The notes below the pieces were generated by a model, which did no database searches, had not been told where the DNA came from, and worked only from the letters and a program-made list of their open reading frames with translations. DNA of 64,000 nt from Ferrovaceae bacterium (lineage in GTDB: Bacteria; Pseudomonadota; Gammaproteobacteria; Burkholderiales; Ferrovaceae). Location of the stretch: positions 1-64,000 of the forward strand of contig DAIDLC010000006.1 in assembly GCA_027449685.1 (NCBI GenBank), in the 5' to 3' direction. Shown here piece by piece: positions 50,201 through 59,993 of the stretch (its first letter is position 1; every line of letters begins with the position of its first letter). The position numbers and the translations under genes were made by a program.

Positions 50201-50655
50201 AACAGACCCGGCGGGGACGCATGGGCATAGTGGTTTTGGAGGATGGAACAGCGCGCGTCGAGGTGGCCATTTTTAGTGAATTATTCGAGTCGGTTCGCTC
50301 TCAGGTCAGGGAAGACGCCATTCTGGTGGTAGAAGGGAAGCCGTCCATCGATCATTTCACCCAGGGAGTCCGCCTCACCGCCGAAGCGGTGCTGTCGCTG
50401 GAACAGGCGCGTGAGCGGTATGCACGGGAGTTGCGCCTGCGGATGAACGGGCATTCCCAGGTGGAGCAGTTGGTTCAGCTGTTCAAACCTTGGTTGCCTG
50501 GCACCTGCCCGGTGGTTCTGGAATACTCCAATGCGCAGGCCCGCTGCCAGATTCTGTTGCCCCCGGTGCGCTTGTCGGAGCCCTTGCTGCAAGGTTTGAC
50601 GCACTGGTTACAACCCGAGAACGTCCAGATTCGCTATCCGGGGAGTGAGCGCTGA
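47212..50655 (+). CDS. dnaE: DNA polymerase III alpha subunit
   Basis: FVHLRLHTEFSITDGI, PDFDVDFCQDGRDRVIDYV, GRGSGAGSLVAF; GTG start. Confidence 0.97.
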   Translation: MTASDPAFVHLRLHTEFSITDGIVRIEQAIDRACAEHMGALAITDLGNLFGLIRFYTQARKKGLKPIAGCDVWISDQTTHAEPFRLLLLVRDHAGYLALCRLLSRAWREGQHHGLACIERSWLEQEKDGLIVLSGAHQGDIGQALATGQEALAYERARAWARVMGDAFYMELQRTGDPHADACVMDHLRVAADLDIPVVATHPIQFMEPEDFKAHEARVCIAQGRLLADAKRPRFFNEQQYFKSREDMLALFADVPEALQNAVEIAKRCNLELTLGKPRLPEFPTPVGVGLDDFMVQESKRGLEQRLQWLYPDPELRERERSTYLARLEFETQTIIQMGFAGYFLIVADFINWAKHHEVPVGPGRGSGAGSLVAFSLGITDLDPLRYDLLFERFLNPERVSMPDFDVDFCQDGRDRVIDYVRHKYGPDCVSQIATFGTMAAKAVIRDVGRVLDLPYGFVDQLAKLVPFEIGMTLTKAREQEPQINQRAQQEEEVAELLVLAEKLEGVTRNVGMHAGGVLIAPGQLTNFTPLYCQEGSDAVVSQYDKDDVEKVGLVKFDFLGLRTLTILDWAERHIRELPDDPQAAGFRVAEIPLDDPQTYALFGSGNTTAVFQQESRTAKDLEKRLQPDRFEDIIALMALNRPGPLQSGMVDDFINRKQGRAKVDFFHHALEPVLSPTYGVIVYQEQVMQIAQVLAGYTLGGADLLRRAMGKKDATEMARQRTRFIEGATERGTPVKLATQLFDLMEKFAEYGFNKSHSAAYALISYQTAWLKCHYPAQFMAATLSGDLDDTDKVALFVEDARRNHLEILPPDVNTSAYRFIPVNARQIRYGLGSVKGTGESAALEIMRVRAQGAFQSLFDFCLRVDKRVVNRRVVEALIKAGAFDALGDERATLLASVDDALSLAEQSARNSHQAGLFGEEETTLQETLPLTVVSAWGVKERLMHEKSVLGFYFSGHPFAAWYSEVKGMISRQLGDLVPQNDKVVVAGIVASTRIQQTRRGRMGIVVLEDGTARVEVAIFSELFESVRSQVREDAILVVEGKPSIDHFTQGVRLTAEAVLSLEQARERYARELRLRMNGHSQVEQLVQLFKPWLPGTCPVVLEYSNAQARCQILLPPVRLSEPLLQGLTHWLQPENVQIRYPGSER

Positions 50656-50700
50656 GCGCAGGATTCCTGCTTGGCATGAAAGGGTGGGCGGTTAACGGGT

Positions 50701-52815
50701 TTACTTCAAGCGTAGCCCGGGAGTGGCCCCCGCGTCCGGTGACAGCAGGTAGAGTCCTGTGCCGTCTCCAGCTGCCAGGACCATTCCCTGGGACTCGCCA
50801 AAGCGCATTTTACGTGGGCTCAAATTGGCCACCATGACAGTGAGCCGGCCTACCAGTTGTTCGGGTGTATAGCTTCCCTTGATGCCGGCGAAGACGATGC
50901 GTTGTTCCAGGCCGATGTCCAAGGTCAGGCGCAAAAGCTTGTCCGCTTCGGCAACCGTTTGGGCATCCACGATTCGGGCCACGCGCAAATCAATCCTGGA
51001 AAAATCATCAATGCCAATGGTGTCGGCAAGAGGGGGTAGAGCGGAGGGGGTGGTGGGCATTCCCTGCAGGGACGTGACGGCGGGAGAATCCACACTGTAG
51101 GGGGCAGTTGTTTGGGCGGGGGGCGTGGCTTTGTGGGGTGTTGTGGGGGGTTCCTGGTCAAGCGTGGCCAATCGGTCCAGTTGCTTGGGGTCGATGCGCG
51201 TGAGCAAATGCTGGTACGCCTGAATGCGCTGACCTGTCAGGGCCTGCGCAGGGAAGGCATGAGTCCATTGGAGCGGGAGAACACCCAGAAAAGATTCCGC
51301 CCGTTGCGCCAAAACGGGCAATACGGGTTTGAGAAACAAGGTCAGGAGCCGAAACAGCTCGATACCCGTGCTGCACACTTGTTGCAGTAGAGGGGCCTGA
51401 TCAGGCTGCTTGGCCAGTTCCCAGGGTTTGTACTGGTCGATATATTGGTTGGCGGCATCCGCCAGCGTCATGATCTCGCGCAAGGCCCGGGCATAATCCC
51501 GGTCATCGTAGTGTTGGGCAATGGGTTGGGCGGCCGCGTAAAATGTCTGTAGCAAGGGAGTTGCCGACTCGGGGAAGGCAGGTGCCAGCCAACCATCGAA
51601 GCGCTTGGTGAGAAACCCGGCACAGCGACTGGCAATGTTGATGTATTTTCCCACCAGATCGCTGTTGACCCGGGCGCAGAAATCCTTCAGGTTCAGATCG
51701 ATGTCGTCCATGCTCCCATTGAGTTTGGCCGCAAAATAATAGCGCAGATACTCGGGGTCAAACACCTGCAGATACTGATGGGCGGTGATGAAGGAGCCCC
51801 TGCTCTTGGACATTTTCTGGCCATCGACGGTAAGAAATCCATGAACGAACAGTCGGGTTGGCGTACGGTAACCCGCGCATTCCAGCATGGCCGGCCAAAA
51901 AAGCGAATGGAAGTAAAGGATATCCTTGCCAATGAAGTGATACAACTCCACGGGACTGTCCTTTTTCCAAACGGCATCAAAATCCAGACCGCGCTCCTCA
52001 GCCAGTTTTTTGAAAGTCCCCATATATCCCACCGGGGCATCCAGCCAGACATAGAAAAACTTGTCCACAGTACCGGGGATCTCGAAGCCGAAATAGGGCT
52101 TGTCTCGGGAGATATCCCAATCCGTCAAGCCGGTTTTGAACCACTCCTCCAGTTTGTTGGCGGCCTCTGGAGGAATGGTGCCTGAGTGGGTCCAGTCCCG
52201 AAGAAAGGATTCACACAAGGCCAGACGAAAGAAATGATGCTCGGAGGTCCGTCGGACCGGGGTTGCGCCGGAAAGTGCGGAAACAGGTTGGATTAAATCG
52301 GTCGGGGCATAGGAGGCACCACAGACCTCGCAGTTGTCCCCGTACTGATCCTTGGCATGGCAACGCGGACATTCGCCTTTGATGAAACGATCGGGTAAAA
52401 ACAGGCTGCGTTGCGTGTCGAAGAGTTGCTCGATGGGGCGGATGGTGATGTAGCCCGCCTGCTGCAGTTGCCGGTAGATGGTTTCTGCAAGAACACGGGT
52501 TTCCGGGCTATGAGTGGTGTAGTACAGATCATGATGGACATGAAAGCCTTGGAAATCCCGTACATGTTCGGTGCGGGCCTTGTCGATCAATTCCTCGGGG
52601 GGGATGCCTTGGGCCTGCGCTGCCAGCATGACCGGCGTGCCATGGGTGTCGTCTGCGCAAATGTAGTGCACGGTATGCCCCTGCATGCGCTGATGGCGCA
52701 CCCAGATGTCGGTTTGGATATGTTCCACCAGATGGCCCAGATGAATGCTGCCGTTGGCATAGGGAAGTGCGCTGGTGACCAGGAGGGTGCGGCTCATGTG
52801 CGGTTCTGATTTCAT
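50701..52815 (-). CDS. metG: Methionyl-tRNA synthetase
   Basis: [24 protein letters not shown]-terminal tRNA-binding domain. Confidence 0.97.
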   Translation of the reverse strand: MKSEPHMSRTLLVTSALPYANGSIHLGHLVEHIQTDIWVRHQRMQGHTVHYICADDTHGTPVMLAAQAQGIPPEELIDKARTEHVRDFQGFHVHHDLYYTTHSPETRVLAETIYRQLQQAGYITIRPIEQLFDTQRSLFLPDRFIKGECPRCHAKDQYGDNCEVCGASYAPTDLIQPVSALSGATPVRRTSEHHFFRLALCESFLRDWTHSGTIPPEAANKLEEWFKTGLTDWDISRDKPYFGFEIPGTVDKFFYVWLDAPVGYMGTFKKLAEERGLDFDAVWKKDSPVELYHFIGKDILYFHSLFWPAMLECAGYRTPTRLFVHGFLTVDGQKMSKSRGSFITAHQYLQVFDPEYLRYYFAAKLNGSMDDIDLNLKDFCARVNSDLVGKYINIASRCAGFLTKRFDGWLAPAFPESATPLLQTFYAAAQPIAQHYDDRDYARALREIMTLADAANQYIDQYKPWELAKQPDQAPLLQQVCSTGIELFRLLTLFLKPVLPVLAQRAESFLGVLPLQWTHAFPAQALTGQRIQAYQHLLTRIDPKQLDRLATLDQEPPTTPHKATPPAQTTAPYSVDSPAVTSLQGMPTTPSALPPLADTIGIDDFSRIDLRVARIVDAQTVAEADKLLRLTLDIGLEQRIVFAGIKGSYTPEQLVGRLTVMVANLSPRKMRFGESQGMVLAAGDGTGLYLLSPDAGATPGLRLK

Positions 52816-52957
52816 TTAAAATGCCCATTCTATCAACCTGGCGCATCTTCTTGCAGAATAGTTTCGGCAGGAACCCGGGTGCATTTTTTGGAGTCATCCT
52901 GTAATCTTGTCGTCTTGCAGTGTTCTTAACTGATCTAAATCCAGCAAAGGCAAATTC

Positions 52958-54046
52958 ATGGCAACCACACACGCACAAATCGAATCCTTTCTTAAGGATT
53001 TTGTGGACCCCAATACCCATAAAACCTTGGGCAGCACCCGTTCGCTTCGGGAAGTGGTGCTGAGCGAGGGTAAAGTTCGGATCTCTCTGAACGTGGGATA
53101 TCCGGCAAAATCTCTGGCCGAAGCGCTGGTGACGGCGCTGCAATCGGCCGTGGGTGCCATGCCCGGAATTCTGGCCGTGGAAGTGTCGGTCCAGTGGCAG
53201 ATCAAGGCCCATGCGGTGCAGGCTGGGCTCAAGCCTTTGGCGGGCATTCGCAACGTCATTGCCGTGGCCTCGGGCAAGGGTGGAGTGGGAAAGTCCACCA
53301 CAGCGGCCAATCTGGCCTTGGCCTTGCAGGCGGAAGGTGCGCGCGTGGGGATTTTGGATGCCGACATTTACGGGCCTTCCCAACCCACCATGCTTGGGGT
53401 TCAGGGGCGCCCAGAAAGCGCTGATGGTCAGACCATGACCCCGTTGCTCGGCCATGGCTTGCAAACCATGTCCGTGGGATATCTCATCGACCCCGACCAG
53501 CCCATGGTGTGGCGTGGTCCCATGGTCACGCAAGCCCTGGAGCAACTGCTGCGCGATACCCGTTGGGACGATCTGGATTATCTGATTGTGGACATGCCCC
53601 CCGGAACAGGGGATGTGCAGTTGACGCTGGCGCAAAAGGTTCCGGTGACTGGAGCGGTCATCGTCACGACCCCGCAGGATATCGCCATGCTGGATGCGCG
53701 CAAGGGTTTTAGGATGTTCGAGAAAGTGGGTGTGCCCATTCTGGGAGTGGTGGAAAACATGAGCACCCACATTTGTTCGCACTGCGGCCATGAAGAGTCG
53801 ATTTTTGGTGCGGGTGGCGCGGAAAAGATGTGTGCCGATTTTGGTACCGAATTACTGGGATCACTGCCACTGCACATTCAAATCCGCGAACAAACCGACT
53901 CGGGCCGTCCCACGGTCGTGGCTGACCCACAGGGTGCGCTGGCCCAGATTTACGCACGCATCGCCCGCCGCGTGGCCTTGAAGGTGGCGCAGCGTAGCGA
54001 GGATCACCAAGCCAAGTTTCCCAAGATCGTGATTCAGAACACCTGA
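52958..54046 (+). CDS. mrp: Mrp/ApbC Fe-S carrier P-loop ATPase
   Basis: VASGKGGVGKSTTAANLALAL, ICSHCGHEESIFG. Confidence 0.95.
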   Translation: MATTHAQIESFLKDFVDPNTHKTLGSTRSLREVVLSEGKVRISLNVGYPAKSLAEALVTALQSAVGAMPGILAVEVSVQWQIKAHAVQAGLKPLAGIRNVIAVASGKGGVGKSTTAANLALALQAEGARVGILDADIYGPSQPTMLGVQGRPESADGQTMTPLLGHGLQTMSVGYLIDPDQPMVWRGPMVTQALEQLLRDTRWDDLDYLIVDMPPGTGDVQLTLAQKVPVTGAVIVTTPQDIAMLDARKGFRMFEKVGVPILGVVENMSTHICSHCGHEESIFGAGGAEKMCADFGTELLGSLPLHIQIREQTDSGRPTVVADPQGALAQIYARIARRVALKVAQRSEDHQAKFPKIVIQNT

Positions 54047-54058
54047 GGAATATCCTTC

Positions 54059-54625
54059 ATGAGTATCAAATCGGACCGATGGATCAGAACCATGGCGCGC
54101 GAGCACGGCATGATCGAACCCTTCGAGGCCCACCAGGTGAAGGAATGCGACGGACAGCGTATCGTGTCTTACGGCACCTCCAGTTATGGCTACGACATTC
54201 GCTGTTCCGACGAATTCAAACTGTTCACCAACCTCAACTCCACCATCGTCGATCCCAAAAATTTCGATGCCAATTCCTTTGTGGACGTGAAAGCGCCCGT
54301 CTGTATCATTCCTCCCAACTCCTTCGCTCTGGCGCGCACGGTGGAGTATTTTCGCATTCCGCGTAATGTCCTCACGGTTTGCCTGGGCAAGTCCACCTAT
54401 GCCCGTTGTGGCATCATTGTCAACGTGACCCCCTTCGAACCCGAGTGGGAAGGGTATGTAACCCTCGAATTTTCAAATACGACCCCCTTGCCTGCAAAAA
54501 TATATGCCAATGAGGGGGTGGCCCAAGTGCTCTTTTTTGAATCGGACGAGGAGTGCGAAGTTTCTTACAAGGATAGACAGGGGAAATATCAGGGGCAGCA
54601 GGGGGTTACGCTGCCCAAAATGTAA
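54059..54625 (+). CDS. dcd: dCTP deaminase
   Basis: [44 protein letters not shown]. Confidence 0.97.
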   Translation: MSIKSDRWIRTMAREHGMIEPFEAHQVKECDGQRIVSYGTSSYGYDIRCSDEFKLFTNLNSTIVDPKNFDANSFVDVKAPVCIIPPNSFALARTVEYFRIPRNVLTVCLGKSTYARCGIIVNVTPFEPEWEGYVTLEFSNTTPLPAKIYANEGVAQVLFFESDEECEVSYKDRQGKYQGQQGVTLPKM

Positions 54626-54669
54626 AATGGACCACGCCTTGCAAGGGGCTTTACACCATGGGCTTTACA

Positions 54670-55461
54670 TTAGAAAGCCCACAGCACCTTGCCGAGCAGG
54701 CTGCCAGCTACGGCCACACAGAGCAGGGCAAATACACGTCGTATCAGCGCTTCCGGCAGAGTGCGCGCCTTGATGCGCCCCACCGCCATACCCACCAGAA
54801 CGCCCCCTACAAAAGGAATACCAATGCGCCATTGAATGTTTCCGATGGCAATCCACTGGATCAGGCCCCCCGTGGACACTACGGTGAGGACCATGAGCGA
54901 GGTGGCTGCAATGGAGTGGATGGATAGGGGGGTATGGCGACGCATGGCGGGAACCAGGACGAAACCACCGCCAACGCCTAGCAGTCCGGAAAGAAAACCA
55001 GTGAGAAGCCCCATGCGCATCATGGTCAAGGTGCAGCGCCGGGTCCAGATGAATCGTCCTTCACTGGGGTTGATCTGACAAGGGGGCTGCTGATCCTGGG
55101 GGATGCCTTCGTCAGACCAGTAGCGCCAACCCTGATACAACAGCAGCAGGGCAAAAGCAACCAGCAAGGGAAGGTTGGGAAGAAGTCGGGCCAGATGGAT
55201 GCCTACGGGAGAGGCCAGCAAACCCATGAGGGACAACAACAGGGCAGCGCGGTAGCGCACGATCCCCTCGCGTAGCCCCATGAGGACCCCCACGGCGGAT
55301 CCCATACTTACTGCGATCAGCGCAATAGGTGCAGAGCTGGCCACGCTTTGATGCATGGTCAGGATCAGTAACGGTGCTGCAACCACTCCTCCCCCCGCTC
55401 CCGTCAGGCCCAGTAAGACGCCTGTCCCGATCCCCAAAAAAATGGGTAATAACTCAGTCAT
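54670..55461 (-). CDS. TSUP (TauE/SafE) family permease
   Basis: GVLLGLTGAGGGVVAAPLLIL; GFLSGLLGVGGGFVLVPAM. Confidence 0.9.
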   Translation of the reverse strand: MTELLPIFLGIGTGVLLGLTGAGGGVVAAPLLILTMHQSVASSAPIALIAVSMGSAVGVLMGLREGIVRYRAALLLSLMGLLASPVGIHLARLLPNLPLLVAFALLLLYQGWRYWSDEGIPQDQQPPCQINPSEGRFIWTRRCTLTMMRMGLLTGFLSGLLGVGGGFVLVPAMRRHTPLSIHSIAATSLMVLTVVSTGGLIQWIAIGNIQWRIGIPFVGGVLVGMAVGRIKARTLPEALIRRVFALLCVAVAGSLLGKVLWAF

Positions 55462-55581
55462 GAGGCGTCCGGGGGGGTGCGCTGTGGCGGGTTATCAAGG
55501 GCGTGGCTGATTACTGTCATGGGCTTGTCACATCCATCTGTTTCACTGTTGGAGTCTTACCATGCCGCTTAGGAGGCCAAG

Positions 55582-55740
55582 ATGCAATGCCCAACAGTTT
55601 ATACGGAATTCAGTGATTCGGAACTATCCATTCTACCCTCCCAGAGCCGGGTGCGGGACGAAATGGATGATGCCACACTGGATGATCTGTATGCCGTCGA
55701 AGATACGGAAATCGATGATTTTCAACGGGGCGGGAAATAA
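55582..55740 (+). CDS. Small acidic protein (52 aa), hypothetical
   Basis: ATG preceded by AGGAGG; MQCPTVYTEFSDSELSILPSQSRVRDEMDDATLDDLYAVEDTEIDDFQRGGK; absent from the supplied ORF list (length cut-off). Confidence 0.5.
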   Translation: MQCPTVYTEFSDSELSILPSQSRVRDEMDDATLDDLYAVEDTEIDDFQRGGK

Positions 55741-55775
55741 AACGGGCAAGCGATCAATGCGTTGTGCCTGAAGGT

Positions 55776-56159
55776 TCAGACCCACAATCCCATAACCAGC
55801 CAGAACAGGAGCCCCCAGACTACAGCAAGCTCCCCGGGTGCCGGTGCAGGCCAGATGAGGACCGCGAAGGTCGCGCCCATCAGGGTCCAGAGCCGCATGA
55901 GCGTGTACTGTCGGTGTCGCAAAGTGGCATAGGCGTCACGGCGGGTGCGGAGGAATCGGCGTTGCCACAGTAGTAACCCTCCCCAAGGGGACCAGAGCAG
56001 GGCCCAATATCCCAAAGTGGCTAAACGATAGCAAACCTGATATTTGAATGTTCCCGGGTGGGCGTTGGCAAACGCCCAATGGCCTGCCCGTCGTACCATA
56101 TCGCCCGACCACAGGTGTTGATCCTGCAGCCATTCCCGCCACAGTGGGTCCAGTGGCAT
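55776..56159 (-). CDS. Hypothetical membrane protein, last gene of the tra-like operon
   Basis: ATG one base downstream of the traD-like stop; two hydrophobic regions. Confidence 0.6.
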   Translation of the reverse strand: MPLDPLWREWLQDQHLWSGDMVRRAGHWAFANAHPGTFKYQVCYRLATLGYWALLWSPWGGLLLWQRRFLRTRRDAYATLRHRQYTLMRLWTLMGATFAVLIWPAPAPGELAVVWGLLFWLVMGLWV

Positions 56160-56160
56160 G

Positions 56161-57822
56161 TTAGTGCGCTTCCTGTCGCTCGGAATCTTTCACCAACGGC
56201 AGGCATCCTGCCAGGACTTCCCCGTTCGCCTGTAACAACACGTAGTGCAGATCTGGTAACTGGGCCAGCATCGTTTCGGGGATCACCGGCAGATTTTGCA
56301 GGGCCTGCGCACGACCGGCACTGAGCGCGCGTCGTGCTCCGGTCAGCCCCCGGCTTTCCTGGGCGCCTAAAGAGGGTTGGTCCAATCGAATCCAGCTCGA
56401 CCCGGCCCGTTCCGACCAGAGTTGACGGGAAGGGGCATCCAGGGTGCGGAATGCCATGAAATGACCCGCATTGCCAATCATCATGCGCGCCGCGCCTGTG
56501 CTCCCCAGGGCCACATCCAGATCAGCCAGGGTTTGCACCGCAAAGGTGACACTGATCCCGGACTCGCGACCCTTGTTCAACAACTGGATGAAGGCCGGGT
56601 TGGAGGTTTCCGAGGCCTCATCCACAAACAAGCGGATGGTGGGCGCATCCAGCCGGCCGTTGCGATACCGGTTGCCTGCCAGTGCTGCCAAATCGGACAG
56701 AATCAAGGCCCCCAGTGCCCGAGCGCGAGCGGTATCGGACAAGGCCTCCAGGGCCGCGTAGAAGATGCCACCCTGGCGGGTGATCTGGTCCAGGTTGAAG
56801 ACCGCTGGGGCCGCTGCGCCAGAAGAATGATCCGGTGAAGGTCTTAGAAGCTTGGCCAGTACCCCGGTGGAAAGATTCTGGAGCAGCGGGGTGAGGGCAA
56901 GAATCATCTTTTGATAATGGGCACTATCATGTTGACACAGGGCTCGCAAGCCTTCCAGGGCTGTTCCCAAGGTGGGACTGGTGAGCGTGCAGCGCGCCAA
57001 TTGGGCATGCAGGGTATGTCCCTGATCGGACACATGCTGACGCAATTCGGCAAACGACAGAGGGCGTTCCAATAGCAACAGCGCTTGAATGATGCGTTGC
57101 AATGTCAGCCAGGCAAATTGTCCAAACACGTTGTCTCCCTCGCGCAAAGGCAGCAAATAGCAAAGACGGCTGGCCAGTTCGGAGGCTTCGCGCCCATTGG
57201 CCAGCAGGTCCAGAGCCTGGCTTGCTTCGGGTTGCGAAGGCAGGAGTTGAAAATACGGTCGTTGGTGTTGGCGTGCAGCCCGGGCCAGCGCAGGGCGCAG
57301 ACCCTCTCCTCCCTTGGGATCGAGCATGATGACCGCTTCCCCGCGCAGCAGGGCTTGCAGGGCCAGCAGTTTGAACAGTTGGGTTTTGCCAGTACCCGGA
57401 GCACCTACCACCAGGATATGCTCCAGACGAGGATGAGCCGGTAACCTCAGGGGCTTCCGGCGCCAGGAAAAATCCAGCAAGCGAGGCGTGATGCCCGGTT
57501 CCTGAGGGTCAGACAAGCACTGATGCAGTCGCTGGGCCAAAGCGCGGTTCCAGCGAACGCCAGAACCGATCCAGAAGGCCTGTGGGTGGTTGCGGACATG
57601 GTGCCAGAGTTGGGAGAGTTCAATCCACCGCACCCCTTCGCGCCGGCGGATGGGTTGACGAAAACAGGATGCGGCTGCCAGAAGGTTGAGGCCAGACCCC
57701 ACGATGAGCAGACCGGATAAGGGACGCCAGTCCAGGTTCAGAAACTGGCCCAAGAGGTTTGTACCCAGCACGGCAAACCCCCATGGGGTCCACCAGAGAA
57801 GTCCTTTGGAACCCGTGACCAT
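56161..57822 (-). CDS. TraD-like type IV coupling protein (conjugative ATPase)
   Basis: LVVGAPGTGKTQLFKLLALQALLRGEAVIMLDPKGGEGL Walker A; RLFVDEASETSNPAFIQLLNKGRESGISVTFAVQTLADLD Walker B region. Confidence 0.8.
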   Translation of the reverse strand: MVTGSKGLLWWTPWGFAVLGTNLLGQFLNLDWRPLSGLLIVGSGLNLLAAASCFRQPIRRREGVRWIELSQLWHHVRNHPQAFWIGSGVRWNRALAQRLHQCLSDPQEPGITPRLLDFSWRRKPLRLPAHPRLEHILVVGAPGTGKTQLFKLLALQALLRGEAVIMLDPKGGEGLRPALARAARQHQRPYFQLLPSQPEASQALDLLANGREASELASRLCYLLPLREGDNVFGQFAWLTLQRIIQALLLLERPLSFAELRQHVSDQGHTLHAQLARCTLTSPTLGTALEGLRALCQHDSAHYQKMILALTPLLQNLSTGVLAKLLRPSPDHSSGAAAPAVFNLDQITRQGGIFYAALEALSDTARARALGALILSDLAALAGNRYRNGRLDAPTIRLFVDEASETSNPAFIQLLNKGRESGISVTFAVQTLADLDVALGSTGAARMMIGNAGHFMAFRTLDAPSRQLWSERAGSSWIRLDQPSLGAQESRGLTGARRALSAGRAQALQNLPVIPETMLAQLPDLHYVLLQANGEVLAGCLPLVKDSERQEAH

Positions 57823-58811
57823 CAGTTGGTGGAGGGCCCGACGGCCAGTGTCAGTGCGCTTTGCAGACGATCCAGCGCCTGCGCCAAGGCCCCGCTGGCC
57901 ACCACGCAGTGCACTTTTTTCCTGGTGCGGGGATGGATGCCTTCGGCCACGGCTCCTTGCGCAGCCGTCTGCAAACAGCCAGCGGCGACCAGGTGCTGAA
58001 TCCATTGCCCGGGGTCGTCGGTGTCACGCTGCGCCTCCCAGATAACCAGCTCACGCTGCAAATCGGCTCCCGCCAAAGGCCAAAGTAGGTGCCATTGCTG
58101 ATTGCAGCGCCACAAACGATGCGGGGGAGATTGGGGATTCCAGATGCCCCGTTGGACCAGGGAGCAGGCTGCGGTCACGATGGCCTGAGCAGGAGTTGCT
58201 TCCCTTGGGGGATGAATATTCTCGGCAGTCGCGCGCGCCTGGGGGTAGCCAAGGGTTGCCAATGCGCAGGGATAGTGCTCTTCAAAAAATGCCAATGTGG
58301 CCCCGGCAAGGAGGCGTCCTGCAAACAGTCCATAGGGGGCACTGGGCGGTGTCAGTGGTGGGGGACTGGCCTGCCATTGGACATGCGTGCATTGGTGGGC
58401 CTTGCTCCAACCACTGAGGCTACAGGAGTAGATCCCCCAGAAAATATCCTGGTGGACACCAGCGCCAGCGGTGATGCGCAGCGGCGCCAGCCCCTGGAAC
58501 AGATACTGGAGCATGGCATCCAGACCCAAGTACAGGCGCTTTGCCGGGGCGCTGGGCTGAACCTGTTGCACCGCGCGGATGCCTTGCTCCAGGGCGCCAC
58601 GCAGTAACAGGGGATGGTTCGACTCATGGGGGTGAACGAGGTTCAAAACCCATCCGCTCATGCGCTCCAGCGACGCCATCAGCACTTGTTCTGTCGCTTG
58701 AACATCCAGGCCCACAAGGGTTTTGAATTGCATCAATTGCGGATAGACCTGCTGCAAACACAGAGGGCCCGGTTGCAGGAGCAGCCAGGAATCGGACATT
58801 GACGATTTCAT
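57822..58811 (-). CDS. Divergent TraI_2/MobH-like protein (putative relaxase-related)
   Basis: Operon position between flhC-like and traD-like genes; weak similarity to MobH TraI_2 (ESNHPLLLRGALEQGI) and its C-terminal domain (WHLLWPLAGADLQRELVIWEAQ). Confidence 0.45.
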   Translation of the reverse strand: MKSSMSDSWLLLQPGPLCLQQVYPQLMQFKTLVGLDVQATEQVLMASLERMSGWVLNLVHPHESNHPLLLRGALEQGIRAVQQVQPSAPAKRLYLGLDAMLQYLFQGLAPLRITAGAGVHQDIFWGIYSCSLSGWSKAHQCTHVQWQASPPPLTPPSAPYGLFAGRLLAGATLAFFEEHYPCALATLGYPQARATAENIHPPREATPAQAIVTAACSLVQRGIWNPQSPPHRLWRCNQQWHLLWPLAGADLQRELVIWEAQRDTDDPGQWIQHLVAAGCLQTAAQGAVAEGIHPRTRKKVHCVVASGALAQALDRLQSALTLAVGPSTN

Positions 58812-59365
58812 CCGACCGTCTTCGCAACAGGGGCCACGGCAATGCCTCGAGCGCTGATGCGATAGCCCTTGCGACGACAGTCCCAACACAGAAAATGGCG
58901 TGTCACTCGACCCCAGGGTTGGAGATAACGACCTTGACAGGCTTGGCAGCTGGCGCGTTGGAGGGATTTGATCTTGACCGCCTTGACCAGCCACCAGGCC
59001 CTGTCGATGGGCATCAAATCGCCCATTCCAGCGGCACTCAAGGCCTGTTGCAGTTGCCGATAGCTCTGGATCAGCAAATGACACTCGTCCACCGGGGGCA
59101 CAGCCGATCGTTTGATGGCATCATAAAAACTGCAGAACAGGGATGCCTGCAAATTGTTGCGGCGCCGTAGATACCAAAGATCGGAGTTGGGCACTTGTCC
59201 CTTGCGGGGTGGTTCACCGTGAATTTCAAGCGATAATTTACGTAGAAACCAGCTGGACAAGCGTGTCATCTCCATGACGATAGGCACTCTGGCACCCAGT
59301 TGCAGCAAGCATTCCGCATGGCGGTACTGTTGAATTTCCGCCTGCAGGGCGCGTTTAGTGGACAT
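58808..59365 (-). CDS. FlhC-like transcriptional activator subunit (SetC/AcaC-like)
   Basis: LLQLGARVPIVMEMTRLSSWFLRKLSLEIHGEPPRKGQVPNSDLWYLRRRNNLQASLFCSFYDAI; Zn site SCQACQ...LCWDC. Confidence 0.8.
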   Translation of the reverse strand: MSTKRALQAEIQQYRHAECLLQLGARVPIVMEMTRLSSWFLRKLSLEIHGEPPRKGQVPNSDLWYLRRRNNLQASLFCSFYDAIKRSAVPPVDECHLLIQSYRQLQQALSAAGMGDLMPIDRAWWLVKAVKIKSLQRASCQACQGRYLQPWGRVTRHFLCWDCRRKGYRISARGIAVAPVAKTVG

Positions 59366-59663
59366 GATCCAGCTCTCCTTCACCCAGCAGCAAGGCCCGG
59401 GGCAAGGCATCGGCACACCCTCGGGCGTACTGGCACAAGCTGCTCCAGACTGACGCACTGCGCCAGCGCAATCCCACCAGAAGCAGGGGGGTTTGTGCCA
59501 GATGACTGAGTTCATCGGTGGATAGGGACAACAGCGTATGGGCGACTTCCGGGGTAATACCCAGATCGAGCATGCCTTGATGTTGATCCTGGCGCAGGGC
59601 CTCGCGCGCCAGATAGAGCATGCCCAGATTGAGATCGGAAATGGATTTGTTCAACGTATTCAT
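59355..59663 (-). CDS. FlhD-like transcriptional activator subunit (SetD/AcaD-like)
   Basis: SDLNLGMLYLAREALRQDQHQGMLDLGITPEVAHTLLSLSTDELSHLAQTPLLLVGLRW; directly upstream of flhC-like gene. Confidence 0.75.
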   Translation of the reverse strand: MNTLNKSISDLNLGMLYLAREALRQDQHQGMLDLGITPEVAHTLLSLSTDELSHLAQTPLLLVGLRWRSASVWSSLCQYARGCADALPRALLLGEGELDHVH

Positions 59664-59993
59664 CATTGGTGCGGCCTCATGAAAAAATGGAATGCCATCT
59701 GGGTTTCACAGCACTCCCACATGGCGCTGATCACTATAGACAGGGATCGGGACTACGTCAGCAAGGCCCTGCAGGGCCGTCCCAGAGGTCTCAAAAACAG
59801 CTGTTCCCGATCAATGAGTTGGCTTGATCTTGCGGTAGGATCATGGGGTTCAATCAGGATGTTGTGCAGCGTGAGCCATGATATTTTTCTGTTCTGGCAT
59901 TGTCGTTCAGGGGGTAGTGGCCCTTGCGAGTGCTTTTTTTGCAGGTCTGGGTAATAATGACCACACCGAGCAACCTTCCAGCATGATGCAACG

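Noticed and set aside
52529-53791. 420-aa minus-strand ORF
   Set aside because: Lies opposite mrp and overlaps the metG 5' end; His/Gln-rich shadow translation with no recognisable domain
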